A program made the position numbers and the translations under genes. The notes below the pieces were generated by a model. The model was not told where the DNA came from. It was given only the letters and a program-made list of their open reading frames with translations, and did not search any database. A stretch of DNA of 33,413 nucleotides from Gemmatimonas sp. (GTDB lineage: Bacteria > Gemmatimonadota > Gemmatimonadetes > Gemmatimonadales > Gemmatimonadaceae), in assembly GCA_013822285.1 (NCBI GenBank), contig PNKF01000007.1, forward strand, positions 1 to 33,413, read 5' to 3'. Shown here one piece after another: positions 7,169-16,500 of this stretch (position 1 is the stretch's first letter; the number at the start of each line of letters is the position of its first letter).

Positions 7169-7861
7169 CTAGACGACCTGCGTCCCGAAAAGGCGTCCGA
7201 CACCCGCTGACGCCGCCATCGCGATGGCACCCCAGAAGGCGACGCGGAATGCGGCACGCCCCACCGGAGCGCCGCCGACTTTCGCGGCGAGTGCGCCGAG
7301 TATGGAGAGCAGCACGAGCGTGCTGCCGATCACGAGACGAGACAGCGAAGCTGCGGGCGCGAAGGCGACGATGAGCACGGGCAGGGCAGCGCCCACCGCG
7401 AATGACGCCGCCGATGCCAATGAGGCTTGCAGTGGCCGTGCGGTGCTCGCTTCGGTGAGGCCAAGTTCGTCGCGCGCGTGTGCGCCGAGTGCGTCGTGCG
7501 CGGTGAGTTGCGCGGCGACTTGCTTGGCGAGGTCGGGGCTGAGGCCGCGCGACTCGTAGATGCCCGCGAGCTCCGCGAGTTCGGCTTCGGGCTGCGTCTC
7601 CAGTTCGCCGCGCTCGCGCGCGATGTCTGCCGATTCCGTGTCGGCCTGCGAGCTCACGGAGACGTATTCGCCGGCCGCCATCGACATCGCGCCCGCCACC
7701 ACGCCGGCGACGCCCGCGATGAGGATGGCCGCGCGCTCGCTGCCCGAGGCCGCGACGCCGATAGTGAGACTCGCCGTGGAGATCAGGCCATCGTTGGCGC
7801 CGAGCACCGCGGCGCGGAGCCAGCCGATATGGGCAGTGCGGTGGCGTTCGCTGTGGCGCAC
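7169..7861 (-). CDS. VIT1/CCC1-family transporter
   Basis: A 230-residue membrane protein of the vacuolar iron transporter family. It begins at GTG 7861 with the typical HIGWLRAAVLGANDGLISTASL segment and continues with AGVAGVVAGAMSMAAGEYVSVSSQADTE, the family's cytoplasmic-helix entry motif. A hydrophilic helical metal-binding domain follows (ERGELETQPEAELAELAGIY), then three more membrane segments. It should export Fe2+ or Mn2+ from the cytoplasm. It is last in a tight minus-strand operon after YdeI/OmdA and DUF2200 genes (11-bp gap). Confidence 0.9.
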   Translation of the reverse strand: MRHSERHRTAHIGWLRAAVLGANDGLISTASLTIGVAASGSERAAILIAGVAGVVAGAMSMAAGEYVSVSSQADTESADIARERGELETQPEAELAELAGIYESRGLSPDLAKQVAAQLTAHDALGAHARDELGLTEASTARPLQASLASAASFAVGAALPVLIVAFAPAASLSRLVIGSTLVLLSILGALAAKVGGAPVGRAAFRVAFWGAIAMAASAGVGRLFGTQVV

Positions 7862-7872
7862 GGCGACTCCGG

Positions 7873-8229
7873 TCAGGTGGGGGTGCGGAGAATCTTCTCC
7901 ATCGGGCGACCCTTCGCGAGTTCATCGACCAGCTTGTCGAGATAGCGGATCTTCTGCATCAGTGGATCTTCGACGTTCTCCACGCGTACGCCGCAGACTA
8001 CGCCGGTGATCAGCCCCACGTGCGGGTTCAGCTGCGGCGCTTCATCGAAGAAGGTCCGCAGGTCGACCTCGCGCTTGATTTGCTTGGCCAGCCCCGCGGC
8101 GGTGTAGCCCGTGAGCCAGCGGATTACTTGATCCACTTCGGCCTTCGTGCGCTGCTTGCGCTCGGCTTTGGTGACGTAGAGCGGATACACCGAGGAGAAC
8201 TTCATGGCGAAGACGCGCTCGAGCTTCAT
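7873..8229 (-). CDS. DUF2200 family protein
   Basis: A 118-residue protein starting at ATG 8229 with [19 protein letters not shown]. It continues with [64 protein letters not shown] and [11 protein letters not shown], the full DUF2200 pattern. No biochemical role is known to me. It starts 8 bp after the YdeI/OmdA stop and precedes the VIT gene, so the three are probably co-transcribed. Confidence 0.88.
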   Translation of the reverse strand: MKLERVFAMKFSSVYPLYVTKAERKQRTKAEVDQVIRWLTGYTAAGLAKQIKREVDLRTFFDEAPQLNPHVGLITGVVCGVRVENVEDPLMQKIRYLDKLVDELAKGRPMEKILRTPT

Positions 8230-8237
8230 GATGGACG

Positions 8238-8915
8238 CTACTTCTTCTTGGCCGGCTTCGGCAGTGGCGTGATGGTTTCGCCGCGGGCGAGCATGGCGAC
8301 CAGGTCGGCGATCTTTTTCGCGCGGCCTGCTGGCGTGCGCATTGCCGTCGTGCGGTAGTTCAGCGCGAAGAGGTTCATCTTGTTCAGCGTCTTGAAGGTG
8401 CGCTCGGCCTTCGCGTTGGCCTTGATGGCCGCGCGCAGATCGTCGGGGATGCCATCCGAGGAGGCGGCGCGGATGGGCGCGTAGGCGGCATCCCAGCGGC
8501 CATCCTGCTTGGCGGCGTCGACGTGCTTCAGGCCATGCGGCGTCATGCGCTGCTCGCGGATCAGTCGCTCGACGTGCTCGCGGTTCACCTGGCTCCATAC
8601 GCTCTTGGGGCGGCGTGGCGTAAAGCGCTGGATGAATGAGGCTTCATCGAAGCTCTTCTTGAGACCGTCGATCCAGCCCCAGCAGAGCGCGATGTCTAGC
8701 GCCTCGGCGTAACTGACGGTCTGCACGCCGGAGGCCTTCTTGTAGATGCGCAGCCAGAGCTCGTCGGCCTTGGCATGGTTCGCCGAGATCCAGCGCTCGA
8801 AGGCGGCGGCGCTGGGGAAGGGTTTGACCCGTGCGGGGTCGACGGTGACGGGGGGCATACCGAGAATCTGGCGCAGGGTCAGGGCGTTGACGAGGCGTAT
8901 CCGGAAATCCCTCAT
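8238..8915 (-). CDS. YdeI/OmdA family protein (bacteriocin-protection type)
   Basis: The core reads [31 protein letters not shown], then [46 protein letters not shown] and a C-terminal [30 protein letters not shown]. That is the YdeI/OmdA pattern at normal length. I choose ATG 8915 (MRDFRIRLV) because AGAGGA lies 7 nt upstream; ATG 8858 (MPPVTVDP) is the alternative and matches where most relatives begin. Family members were linked to bacteriocin or envelope stress protection, but the activity is not settled. First gene of the minus-strand operon. Confidence 0.87.
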   Translation of the reverse strand: MRDFRIRLVNALTLRQILGMPPVTVDPARVKPFPSAAAFERWISANHAKADELWLRIYKKASGVQTVSYAEALDIALCWGWIDGLKKSFDEASFIQRFTPRRPKSVWSQVNREHVERLIREQRMTPHGLKHVDAAKQDGRWDAAYAPIRAASSDGIPDDLRAAIKANAKAERTFKTLNKMNLFALNYRTTAMRTPAGRAKKIADLVAMLARGETITPLPKPAKKK

Positions 8916-8985
8916 TGCCGCGTCCTCTGAAGAACCGAGATTGAGAGCAGGACGGTCGCGGCGCGCGCGACGCGCGGGAGGCGCT

Positions 8986-9477
8986 ATGTCTGCTGGTTCG
9001 AAGGTTCTCCGAGTGATGGCGATGGCGATGCTGTGGGGGCTGACGGCGATGCCGCTGCCCGCCCAGTGGGTGATGCGGCCGGGCGTTGGTGTGTTCACGC
9101 TGCTGCGACTGGAGGCCGAGCACGAGACTGGGGCGCGGACGACGACGGCGTTTGCGCTCGGTGTGCATCCGTTAGCGGTGCCGAGCCTTGAGGCGCTGAT
9201 GCGGCGTCAGATCGGTGAGGCACGGGCGGACGGCGGCATGGCGTTTGTGGATGTTGCCGTGCTGGGCTTCGTGCCGGGGACGCAGTTCTCGGATGGGTCG
9301 TATCCGGGGGTTGGGCTGCATGTCACGTATGGCAGGCGTTGGATGCGCCCGGCGGAGCGGGTGGAGCAGCTGCGGCTAGGGCTCGGCTTGTATCATGAGA
9401 TTGCGGATGAGCCGGACGCTGAGACGGTGTTGGTGCCGGTGGTTGGACTCGAATTCGGTCGGCGTGCGCGAAAATGA
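8986..9477 (+). CDS. small exported protein, unknown function
   Basis: ATG 8986 is preceded by GGGAGG at 5-nt spacing and opens a signal peptide (MSAGSKVLRVMAMAMLWGL to MPLPAQ). The remaining roughly 135 residues alternate polar and hydrophobic residues, with patches such as VGVFTLLRLEAEHE, FVDVAVLGFV and GLHVTYGRRWMR. This would fit a small beta-barrel or an envelope beta-sheet protein. No family is recognised. It is divergent from the YdeI gene by 70 bp. Confidence 0.6.
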   Translation: MSAGSKVLRVMAMAMLWGLTAMPLPAQWVMRPGVGVFTLLRLEAEHETGARTTTAFALGVHPLAVPSLEALMRRQIGEARADGGMAFVDVAVLGFVPGTQFSDGSYPGVGLHVTYGRRWMRPAERVEQLRLGLGLYHEIADEPDAETVLVPVVGLEFGRRARK

Positions 9478-9499
9478 TTGCGTGCTATGCACGTGCCGA

Positions 9500-9537
9500 G
9501 GATATGCATAGGAAATGCTGACTCTCTATGCATATCC
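9500..9537. promoter_or_regulatory. 12-bp perfect inverted repeat upstream of the HTH-PIN pair
   Basis: GGATATGCATAG (9500-9511) and CTATGCATATCC (9526-9537) are exact reverse complements separated by 14 nt. Each arm holds the self-complementary octamer TATGCATA, giving two dyads 24 bp apart. There is no T-run after the right arm, so a terminator for the preceding gene is less likely than an operator. A candidate promoter further down (TTGCGG 9569-9574, AATAAT 9592-9597, 17-bp spacer) and a small GGAGG-TAC-CCTCC dyad (9599-9611) lie between this repeat and the GTG at 9624. Confidence 0.6.
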
Positions 9538-9623
9538 GCAGAAATCGAATTGTCATGCGTTTCGATTGTTGCGGTTGTGTCGTTTGTTTCGAATAATAGG
9601 AGGTACCCTCCACTCCCAGCGCC

Positions 9624-10070
9624 GTGCCGGACACCCTCGATCTCCCCACGAGCGCAGATATCGAGCTCGCACGCCATGCCGCTCGGCGGCTGGCGAATTC
9701 GCTGCGGGCACACACTGACGGAACGGTCACGATCTCCACCGACATCGATGGAGAACAACCGGTCGTGCTTCCGCGCCGAGCGGCGCAGATGCTCGTGGAA
9801 CTGCTGGCGCAGATGGCAAACGGCAACGCCGTGACGCTCGTCCCCGTGCACGAACGTCTCACCACCCAGCAGGCCGCCGACCTGCTCAATGTCTCGCGTC
9901 CGTTCCTCGTGAAGCTCGTCGAGACCGGAGCGATTCCGTACGAAATGGTGGGGACGCATCGGCGGCTGCGCGCCGAGGATGTGTTTGCGTATCGGCGGCT
10001 GCAGGAGCGGAAGTCGCGCGGTGCGCTGGCCGAGCTCTCCGCGCTCGATCAGGAGCTAGGGTTCGGGTAA
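9624..10070 (+). CDS. HTH (excisionase-type) antitoxin of a PIN toxin
   Basis: A 148-residue protein. Residues about 78-130 form a MerR/excisionase-like helix-turn-helix (RLTTQQAADLLNVSRPFLVKL, then IPYEMVGTHRRLRAEDVFAYRR). The N-terminal half is a separate alpha/beta segment (TVTISTDIDGEQPVVLPRRAA). This two-part arrangement is typical of antitoxins cotranscribed with the PIN_3-type toxin that follows. The GTG at 9624 is the only usable start, since an in-frame TAG lies at 9597. AGGAGG is present but about 20 nt upstream, too far for a normal ribosome site. The stop TAA abuts the GTG start of the toxin gene directly. Confidence 0.82.
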   Translation: MPDTLDLPTSADIELARHAARRLANSLRAHTDGTVTISTDIDGEQPVVLPRRAAQMLVELLAQMANGNAVTLVPVHERLTTQQAADLLNVSRPFLVKLVETGAIPYEMVGTHRRLRAEDVFAYRRLQERKSRGALAELSALDQELGFG

Positions 10071-10634
10071 GTGGCATTCATCGTCGTCTACGAAGCGAAT
10101 GTGCTGGTGCCAGCACGCCTGCGCGATATGGTGATGCGAATTGCGGAGAGCGGAATCGTGCGCGCCCGCTGGAGCGATGACATCCTCGACGAGTGGCGGA
10201 GGGCGCTCACTCGGAGATTTCCCGAACTGAAGGGCGATCAATTGCGTCGCTACCGGAGCGCGATGGTCAATGCCGTGCCGGACTGCCTGGTCAGCAACTA
10301 CCAGGGATTGGGCGCGGACCTGGACTTGGTTGATGAAGCTGACCGGCACGTAGTAGCAGCGGCAATTCGCGCCCAGGCGCAGCTGATCGTCACGTACAAC
10401 CTACGCCACTTTCCCGAGCACGCGCTCGCAAAGTACGACATTGAGGTCAAGCATCCTGATGAGTTCGTGCTGGATGCGATTGACCTCTACTCTGGGCGCG
10501 TGTCGAGCATGATCCAGCAGATGAGCGATAATCTGCGGAATCCCGCGCAAACTGTTGATCAGGTGCTCGCGACGCTTCAAGGGCACCAGCTCACGCAATC
10601 GGTGGCGAAGCTACGCGAGCAGGTCGGCGACTAG
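10071..10634 (+). CDS. PIN-domain (PIN_3-like) toxin with altered acidic residues
   Basis: A 187-residue protein. The order of elements is that of PIN_3-type toxins: an N-terminal strand IVVYEANVLVPARLRD, then ARWSDDILDEWRRAL (E41), VDEADRHVVAAAIRAQA (D91) and LIVTYNLRHFPEHAL, then a helical tail. Relatives that I remember have VVYDANVL at the first strand; here the first metal ligand is Glu (E8). The fourth site, often Asp in the N-L-x-D-F pattern, is His (H113). Cleavage activity may therefore be reduced or lost. Coupled directly to the HTH antitoxin gene (GTG follows TAA without a gap). Confidence 0.82.
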   Translation: MAFIVVYEANVLVPARLRDMVMRIAESGIVRARWSDDILDEWRRALTRRFPELKGDQLRRYRSAMVNAVPDCLVSNYQGLGADLDLVDEADRHVVAAAIRAQAQLIVTYNLRHFPEHALAKYDIEVKHPDEFVLDAIDLYSGRVSSMIQQMSDNLRNPAQTVDQVLATLQGHQLTQSVAKLREQVGD

Positions 10635-10693
10635 GGCTCCAGTCCCAATAGGAGCGGAATTAGATGAGCCAGAGATGCTGAAGGCCGCCCACG

Positions 10694-11434
10694 TCAACAA
10701 CGAAGGTTCGCTGCTGACATTGTGCCTCGGTAGTTGCCGTCTACCACGATTGCTCCGGCAGTGCGCATGTAGTCGAACCAGAACTGCTTCAACCTCGCCG
10801 CACGTGGAGTGCCCACGTCCACGCCAACGGCGACGAAGCATGCTCCCCGCAGTGAAGGAACGAGGCCCGCGTCCGCGCGCTGGCGTATCCAAGTCGCCCC
10901 AGGAATCGCGTTAGATCTGCTGAGATTCAGCTCCGGCGTGTCGTGAATCATGTCCGACAGCAGGATAAGCAGCGTCTCACGGCCCGACGCGGGTTCGATG
11001 TAGTCGCTCACCCTGGTCAGAAACGCAAAAATGTCAGTGTGCCGAATGCGTGAGATCCCAGCGGTGTCAGTGAAAACCTGCGCCGCACTCCGGAACGCTG
11101 ACTGCACGGCGCGCTTGCGACGTTCTTCGCGGTTAGAGGGAGCCTGTCCCGAGCGCAGCGCAGGGATGCTATCCCGGAACTGCCGAACATTGTCGAGCGG
11201 TGATTGGAGGACCTCGACAATCTCGACGCGGTCGCCATACGACGCCTGCTGTAGCAATGCATCGAGGAACTGACGCATGTCGGCCAGCTGTTGCGCCGTC
11301 CGCGAGCCGCTACGGTCAACACCGATGATGTAGTGACGAGACTTTGCCTGGCCCTGCGCCTGTGCTGGGGAAACAGCGAGAGACACGAGCAGAAGAGCGC
11401 CTGTGAGCGCCACGCGGGGGTGTAATGCGATCAT
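10694..11434 (-). CDS. exported VWA-like protein with intact MIDAS
   Basis: A 246-residue protein with a signal peptide (MIALHPRVALTGALLLVSLA, cleavage near AQA-QG at residue 26). The von Willebrand factor A fold follows: the first strand HYIIGVDRSGS carries the DxSxS metal site (D40, S42, S44), a later Thr sits in RIRHTDIFAFL, and an Asp in LLILLSDMIHDT completes the MIDAS. The C-terminus ends with a strand-helix pattern (ACFVAVGVDVGTP, then IVVDGNYRGT). It should bind a divalent metal and a protein ligand in the periplasm. Its ATG overlaps the stop of the upstream membrane-protein gene by 4 nt, so the two are coupled. Confidence 0.75.
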   Translation of the reverse strand: MIALHPRVALTGALLLVSLAVSPAQAQGQAKSRHYIIGVDRSGSRTAQQLADMRQFLDALLQQASYGDRVEIVEVLQSPLDNVRQFRDSIPALRSGQAPSNREERRKRAVQSAFRSAAQVFTDTAGISRIRHTDIFAFLTRVSDYIEPASGRETLLILLSDMIHDTPELNLSRSNAIPGATWIRQRADAGLVPSLRGACFVAVGVDVGTPRAARLKQFWFDYMRTAGAIVVDGNYRGTMSAANLRC

Positions 11435-13053
11435 GCCGCGACCAAGCGCTGCGTGTCGAGCTCGCGGTCTACGCTGTACAGCGTGCCCCCAAGCGAGCGC
11501 AGCTCCGACACGTTCGAGTCAAAACCGTCCGGCTTGACCAAATCGGTGTCGTTGCCTGGCGTCGGTAAGATCAGAGGTACGTCTCGCCGAAATGCCGCAA
11601 TCGACGTCGGGTCCAACCCACGCAGCACAGCGTTCCTTGCACGCCAGCGTGGGATGATTGACTCGAGTCTCGAACGCTTGGCTTCGAGAGTCGAGAGCGG
11701 GTCTGATCGCAGTAGGCTGTTCAGCCGCGCAATCGCACGATCTCCTTTCATCAGGTGGTCGTGCGCGAGTGCGCTCTGACGGACGAGCGACTCGGTCAGG
11801 CGCGCGACGCGCTCCTTCAAGCCGCGGAGCTCCGGATGCTCACCCATGGTGTCCGCGATGTCTCGCGAGTCGCTCATGAATCCAAGCACTAGCGCGAAGC
11901 ACACGAGGCTGAGATTGAGGACCAGGATTGTAAAGTTATTCGCCTCGATCGTTTGTGCGAAACCAAGCGTGTTCTCGAGGCGGCTCTGGTTTGCGGTCGC
12001 CTCTTCAAGCAGCAGGGCTCTGTCTGATCCGAGGATCTCCCCGCGGGCCGAACGCGCCGCGTTCTCCGTGTTGATGCGCTCGACAGCGGCAGTGGCAGCC
12101 TTGAGGCGCTCTGCGACTAGCGAGCTCGCGCTCCCACGCGAGGCATAGAGGAACCAAATGACGGCGAATGTGCCGAGCAGGGCAATCCCGAACATCACCC
12201 ACTTCTGTCTGTGCAGAGAGGCGATGGACCGGGAGGCGAAGGGGTAATCCACGGGCTTCAGGGCCACGATGGGTCGCAGGGACGTGCCTAGCGACTTCGC
12301 GAGAATGTAGAGCAAGACTACCACGACGAGAGCGAGCATCGAGGCTTCGAAGTGCGAGATGGCATCGATGAGCGCAATCTTCGGGCCTGCGAGTGGGCCA
12401 CCTGCAGCGACGTCCTGGAGGATTCCTGAGAGTTCGGCTTCTACGTCCGCATTGATGGGCCAGATGACACGGAATACGGGTTGGTTCGCGATGAACTCGA
12501 CCGTGATGAGCATGAACGCGAGAAAGTGGGCCCACCACTTTGCAATGTAGGCGTTGTAGCGTACTGGTCCTTGATTTGCGGCAGTCTCGGCGCGGATGTC
12601 CTCCATCCGCTCCTCGGCTTCTCGAATCTGCGTGCGCGCGAGCCTCATCTCGGTGATCGACGCACGAGCCCCAGAAACCGCCTTGCCGAGTTCCTCTGCG
12701 CAGCCGTCGATCGCGTCCTGAAACTTGGTGTGAATACGCCGCGGCCACCGCTGCCAGAGTTCGCCGCAGCGCTTCAGCAGCACTTTCTCCGGCGAGAGCA
12801 GCTCCTCGTTGACTTCAGCCAGTGTCGGAAGGTTCTCGTGCGCCCATTGTTCGGCGTACGCGTCGGCCTCCTTCTCGATCTGTGATACTTCGATGGCGAA
12901 CCAGACATCTACCGACTTGGTGATGTCGTGGACGCCAGAGAATGTCGAAGTGCCTTCGTCCGCGTCGGTCGAGGGAGGAAGGGTTGCGGCTGTCGCGGGG
13001 ACTGCGGTGGCGTCACCGGCAGCGACGTGTTCAATCGGCAGTGGGATGCTCAT
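11431..13053 (-). CDS. four-helix membrane protein with coiled coil, partner of the VWA protein
   Basis: I do not recognise a family. From ATG 13053 (MSIPLPIEHV) the protein has 540 residues; a GTG at 13137 would add 28 unstructured ones. It has a Pro/Ala/Thr-rich N-terminus, a cytoplasmic helical region with coiled-coil character (about residues 127-160, RASITEMRLARTQIREAEER), then four membrane segments near 172-189, 238-256, 284-304 and 373-393. The basic loop between the second and third (RPIVALKPVDYPFASRS) suggests cytoplasmic termini and two periplasmic loops. The second of these, about 70 residues, is helical (LKAATAAVERINTENAARSA). These loops could meet the exported VWA protein encoded by the next, overlapping gene. 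Confidence 0.65.
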   Translation of the reverse strand: MSIPLPIEHVAAGDATAVPATAATLPPSTDADEGTSTFSGVHDITKSVDVWFAIEVSQIEKEADAYAEQWAHENLPTLAEVNEELLSPEKVLLKRCGELWQRWPRRIHTKFQDAIDGCAEELGKAVSGARASITEMRLARTQIREAEERMEDIRAETAANQGPVRYNAYIAKWWAHFLAFMLITVEFIANQPVFRVIWPINADVEAELSGILQDVAAGGPLAGPKIALIDAISHFEASMLALVVVVLLYILAKSLGTSLRPIVALKPVDYPFASRSIASLHRQKWVMFGIALLGTFAVIWFLYASRGSASSLVAERLKAATAAVERINTENAARSARGEILGSDRALLLEEATANQSRLENTLGFAQTIEANNFTILVLNLSLVCFALVLGFMSDSRDIADTMGEHPELRGLKERVARLTESLVRQSALAHDHLMKGDRAIARLNSLLRSDPLSTLEAKRSRLESIIPRWRARNAVLRGLDPTSIAAFRRDVPLILPTPGNDTDLVKPDGFDSNVSELRSLGGTLYSVDRELDTQRLVAA

Positions 13054-13137
13054 AGGCGGGCGCGGCGTTCCGAGTCGGGGGGAGGTTGCGACCGAACCTA
13101 CGACCGGGGACTGACACCGATCATTCGTTCGCTTCAC

Positions 13138-13546
13138 GGCTAGAAAGTGAAGCCGTGATTCCTCGCCCGCTAGGACGCCGGCTGCCGATGACCTAGGTCG
13201 TTTTCTGGAGAGCCATTACGCTCGAGGCGCTCAGGCCGCCGAGCCCTTCTCCCGCAGCTTCTCATACAGCCCAGCCAAATCGAGCAACACCCTCTTCAGC
13301 CCCTGCTTGGTCTGCGGATTGTTTAGCGCCTGCGCGCTCATAGCAGAGTAGGAGTCCAGCTGCACCGTCATGTAGCTGACGGCAACCGACGGAACGGAAG
13401 AATGGATCATGCATCTCAGAAGTGCAGGGCTAGGCGACACGTTCCGAGGCGAGTCTCCAGTTCTGACGTCTTCTAATACGGTCAAGCCTTCCGATTTCTG
13501 TGCGCGGTGAGAGCCTCGATTGACTACGCCTGCATGATCGAGCGTT
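13138..13546. other. island intergenic region with only one weak small ORF
   Basis: About 400 bp between the Res gene and the membrane-protein gene. I see no convincing promoter, terminator or RNA structure, only the short minus-strand frame described separately. Confidence 0.4.
13231..13371 (-). CDS. possible small protein or remnant tail
   Basis: From ATG 13371 a 46-residue frame reads MTVQLDSYSAMSAQALNNPQ followed by KQGLKRVLLDLAGLYEKLREKG. It looks like genuine amphipathic-helix protein sequence. The same frame is open upstream to an ATG at 13485 but that part has no protein character. No Shine-Dalgarno is evident. It could be a small component of the island, or the last piece of a larger deleted gene. 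I cannot assign a family. Confidence 0.35.
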   Translation of the reverse strand: MTVQLDSYSAMSAQALNNPQTKQGLKRVLLDLAGLYEKLREKGSAA

Positions 13547-16500
13547 TCACCGATGCCGCTCTGCTTCGAGCAACGTCCTCACGTACGTGGCTGCATCCTC
13601 CTGAAATACTATGTTCCGCCCGAGCATCGCTGCCTTGTCCTGGTTCCACTGCAGTTGCATCGTCGCCGACGGCGTATTCGACACAATGAACGAATCCAGT
13701 CGCACCGCCGGATCCCCCAACCGGGCCTCGATCTCCTTCACCGTCTCGTGGAACAGGATCTTCGGATCATCCCACGACAGGTTGCGAATGCCCTTGGGGT
13801 CCACGAACACCACCCGCTGCTTACCATCCTCAATCACCCAGAGAATGAAGTCTGGGTGAAAGTTTCCCGCCTCGAAGAACCCGACTCCGCGTCCTCGGCT
13901 CAGGTTGCGCAGAAGGTAGAGCTCGCGGGAGGCAAAGAACGCCGTGTTCGCATCATGGAACGCCTTGAGATCCTCCACGAACTGCCGCTCCCCTTTATTC
14001 AGCGGCGCGGGGCTGATCTCCACCACGTTGGTGTCGAGGTACAGCAGCGGCTGGTACAGATGCTTCCCGAACCACACGGCCTTCATCCCCCTGAACTCCC
14101 ACGGCTTCATCTCGCCCCGCTCGATCGACGCCTTGAGTTCCTCCAGCTTGGCGACGATCTCCTCCTGCGATTTGTCTATAAGTATCCGATAGTAGCCGTC
14201 GTTGGGCGTCTCGCGCACGCCGAGGAAGTTTGGGTCGTCGGCCTCGAGGTCGCGATACTCCAGGTGCGGCAACTCCCAGTCTCGCTTCTTGAAGGTGTAG
14301 TACCGCTCGGTGTACTTCCGCAGCAGCGCCAGCGCGATCTCTTCCCACACGCGGACCTTTTCGAACCCGCTTCCGGACAGCTCGGCGGGCGGGATCTGTA
14401 AGCGGTACCAGCTCGTGTCGGCCAGCAGCGCGGCAATCCCCGCTCGCGTGAGGTTCAGGTTGTACCACCCGCGCTCCGCCTTGAACCGCTCTAGCTCGAA
14501 GTACAGGCGGTCCAGGTCGAGGAATGCAACGTGCTTCGGGGACAGGTGGGTCTCGTGCTTGGCCCCATCGCCGTCGCCGCCCTGCAAGCCCAGCGATCCG
14601 ATGGCGCGGATCTTCGGGTACCAATCGAGCACCAACCGGTTCTCGTGTAGTTGCTTGGCCTCGGATGGCCGGGTGAGGTCCGGTGGCGCCACCGTGGGAA
14701 TCGGCGCCAGCTTGCGGAAGGCGTCGCCGAACTCGGTGCTGACGCCGTTGATGGTCTTCTTGAGGCGCACCGTCTTGAGTCGCTGCGTGCCAAGGTTCTT
14801 GATCACCGGCAGGAGGAACTCCACGCGCTCCTCGTTGGACGGCAGCCCTTCCTCCTCCAAGAAGTCGCGGAACTGCGCCATATAGTCGGCATGCACACCG
14901 AAGATCCCCAGCGTCTCCAGCACCGCGATGTGCCGCGGGCGCTCGACACCCTGCGGAAGCTCGGTCTTCGCGCTACGCTTGAGGCTCATCCCGTACCCCT
15001 TCAGTCGCACGCCGCGGCCGAAGAGCTGGATGATCTGTGCTCCCTCACCCTTGCCGACGTTCATCAAGCCCATCGTTGACACGCGCCAACTGCTCCAGCC
15101 CTCGGTGAACTTCTTGGAGCCGATGAGCAGGTTGACCGACGACTCCGGCGCGTTGATGCCGTGGAATAGCGACGTCGCAAAGTCGCGCTCCCCCGTAGCG
15201 AGACCCTTCTCCTCGCAGAGCTTCACCAGCTTGGCGTCATCGCCGACGTTGATCACACCAAAGGGTTCGTTCTCAGCGCCGAGTCGCAGGGCGATCTCTC
15301 CCGTGGCGCCCTTCAGGTTCTCGACGTAGAGCAGGCCGCCGGCCGGCGCATTGAACAGCGTCGCCAGCGTGTCGTCGAAGATCTGCGACGGCGTCAGCCC
15401 GCTCGTATTGAGAGAGGCGAACCGACCAGCGAAGAGATCGCGTCCGGTTGACGTGATCAATCCCTCGTGGAGCACTCGACGAATACGCTCCGTGCTACCC
15501 GCCCGGTCCGCCACGTATCGGGCCATGAACTGCAGAATCTCCACGATGTCCGTGGCATCGCGCGTGGCGAGCGTAGCCGTGACGCTACCGCCCACGAACA
15601 CCCAGAGCGGCCGCTCGATGTTGAACGGCCTGAACGCACCCGTGTGCTCGCGGTACAGCCGCTGCTGCTGGTAGAACGTCAACAGGCAGGCCGTGAGGTA
15701 TAGGTCCTGATGGCTGGCCTGCGTGTCGGCGTCGAGGTTGAGGATCTGGTAGTCCTTTCCGAACCCGTCGCCGTAGAAGTACTTGTACGAGTAGTCCACC
15801 AGCGTGCTCTTTGCGTACAGCGCGGTGAGCGCGGCGCTCCCCTTCACGGCCTGGCCGAAGGTGGCGGAGTACTCAAAGGAGAAGCCCTTCTCGCAGAGCT
15901 TCTCGCGGGCCTTCATCCACGCGCCCTCCTTGCCCCCGCTGGCGCCGCGGTGCCCTTCGTCCACCAACACGAGGTTTTTCCCCTCGAAGGCATCGATGGC
16001 GATGGTCTTCTCGCCCATCTCCTCGCGCAGGCGCGTGACCTCGAGAATCTCCACCGCCTGTCCGCTAAACAGGCCGCGGCCGTCCTTGTTGAACAGCTCG
16101 GCGGCGATCCCCGCCGCCTCGAACTCCCGCAGGTGCTGCTGCGAGAGCCCCTCGTTGGGCGTGAGCAGCAGGATGCGGTTCAGCTCGCGTGTGCGCCCGT
16201 GCGTGGCCAAGGCGTGCTGGTACTGGAGGATGTTGGCGTGCATCAGCAGCGTCTTGCCGCTGCCGGTGGCCATCCAGAACGCCAGCTTGTTGAGCTGCGG
16301 CCACGCCTCGGCCGATTCATCGAACGGAGCAATCTGATCCGGCTCAGGCTTGTCCACGTTGTACGCGGCCACCTGCCCGTTGAGCGCCGCCAGCAACGCC
16401 TGGGCGTCGGTGAAGTAGCGGTCGAGGTAGATCTCCGTGAACAGCAGACTCAGGTACTGGAAGTACTTCCAGACGAGCGGGTCCTCACCGCGCGTCAACC

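Noticed and set aside
7156-7179. AGGTCG/CGACCT hairpin between the convergent phosphoesterase and VIT genes
   Set aside because: Arms are only 6 bp, there is no T-run, and it overlaps the VIT stop codon. Not enough for a terminator call.
9500-9537. Terminator for the small exported protein gene
   Set aside because: The inverted repeat is AT-rich with a 14-nt loop and no following T-run. An operator is the better reading.
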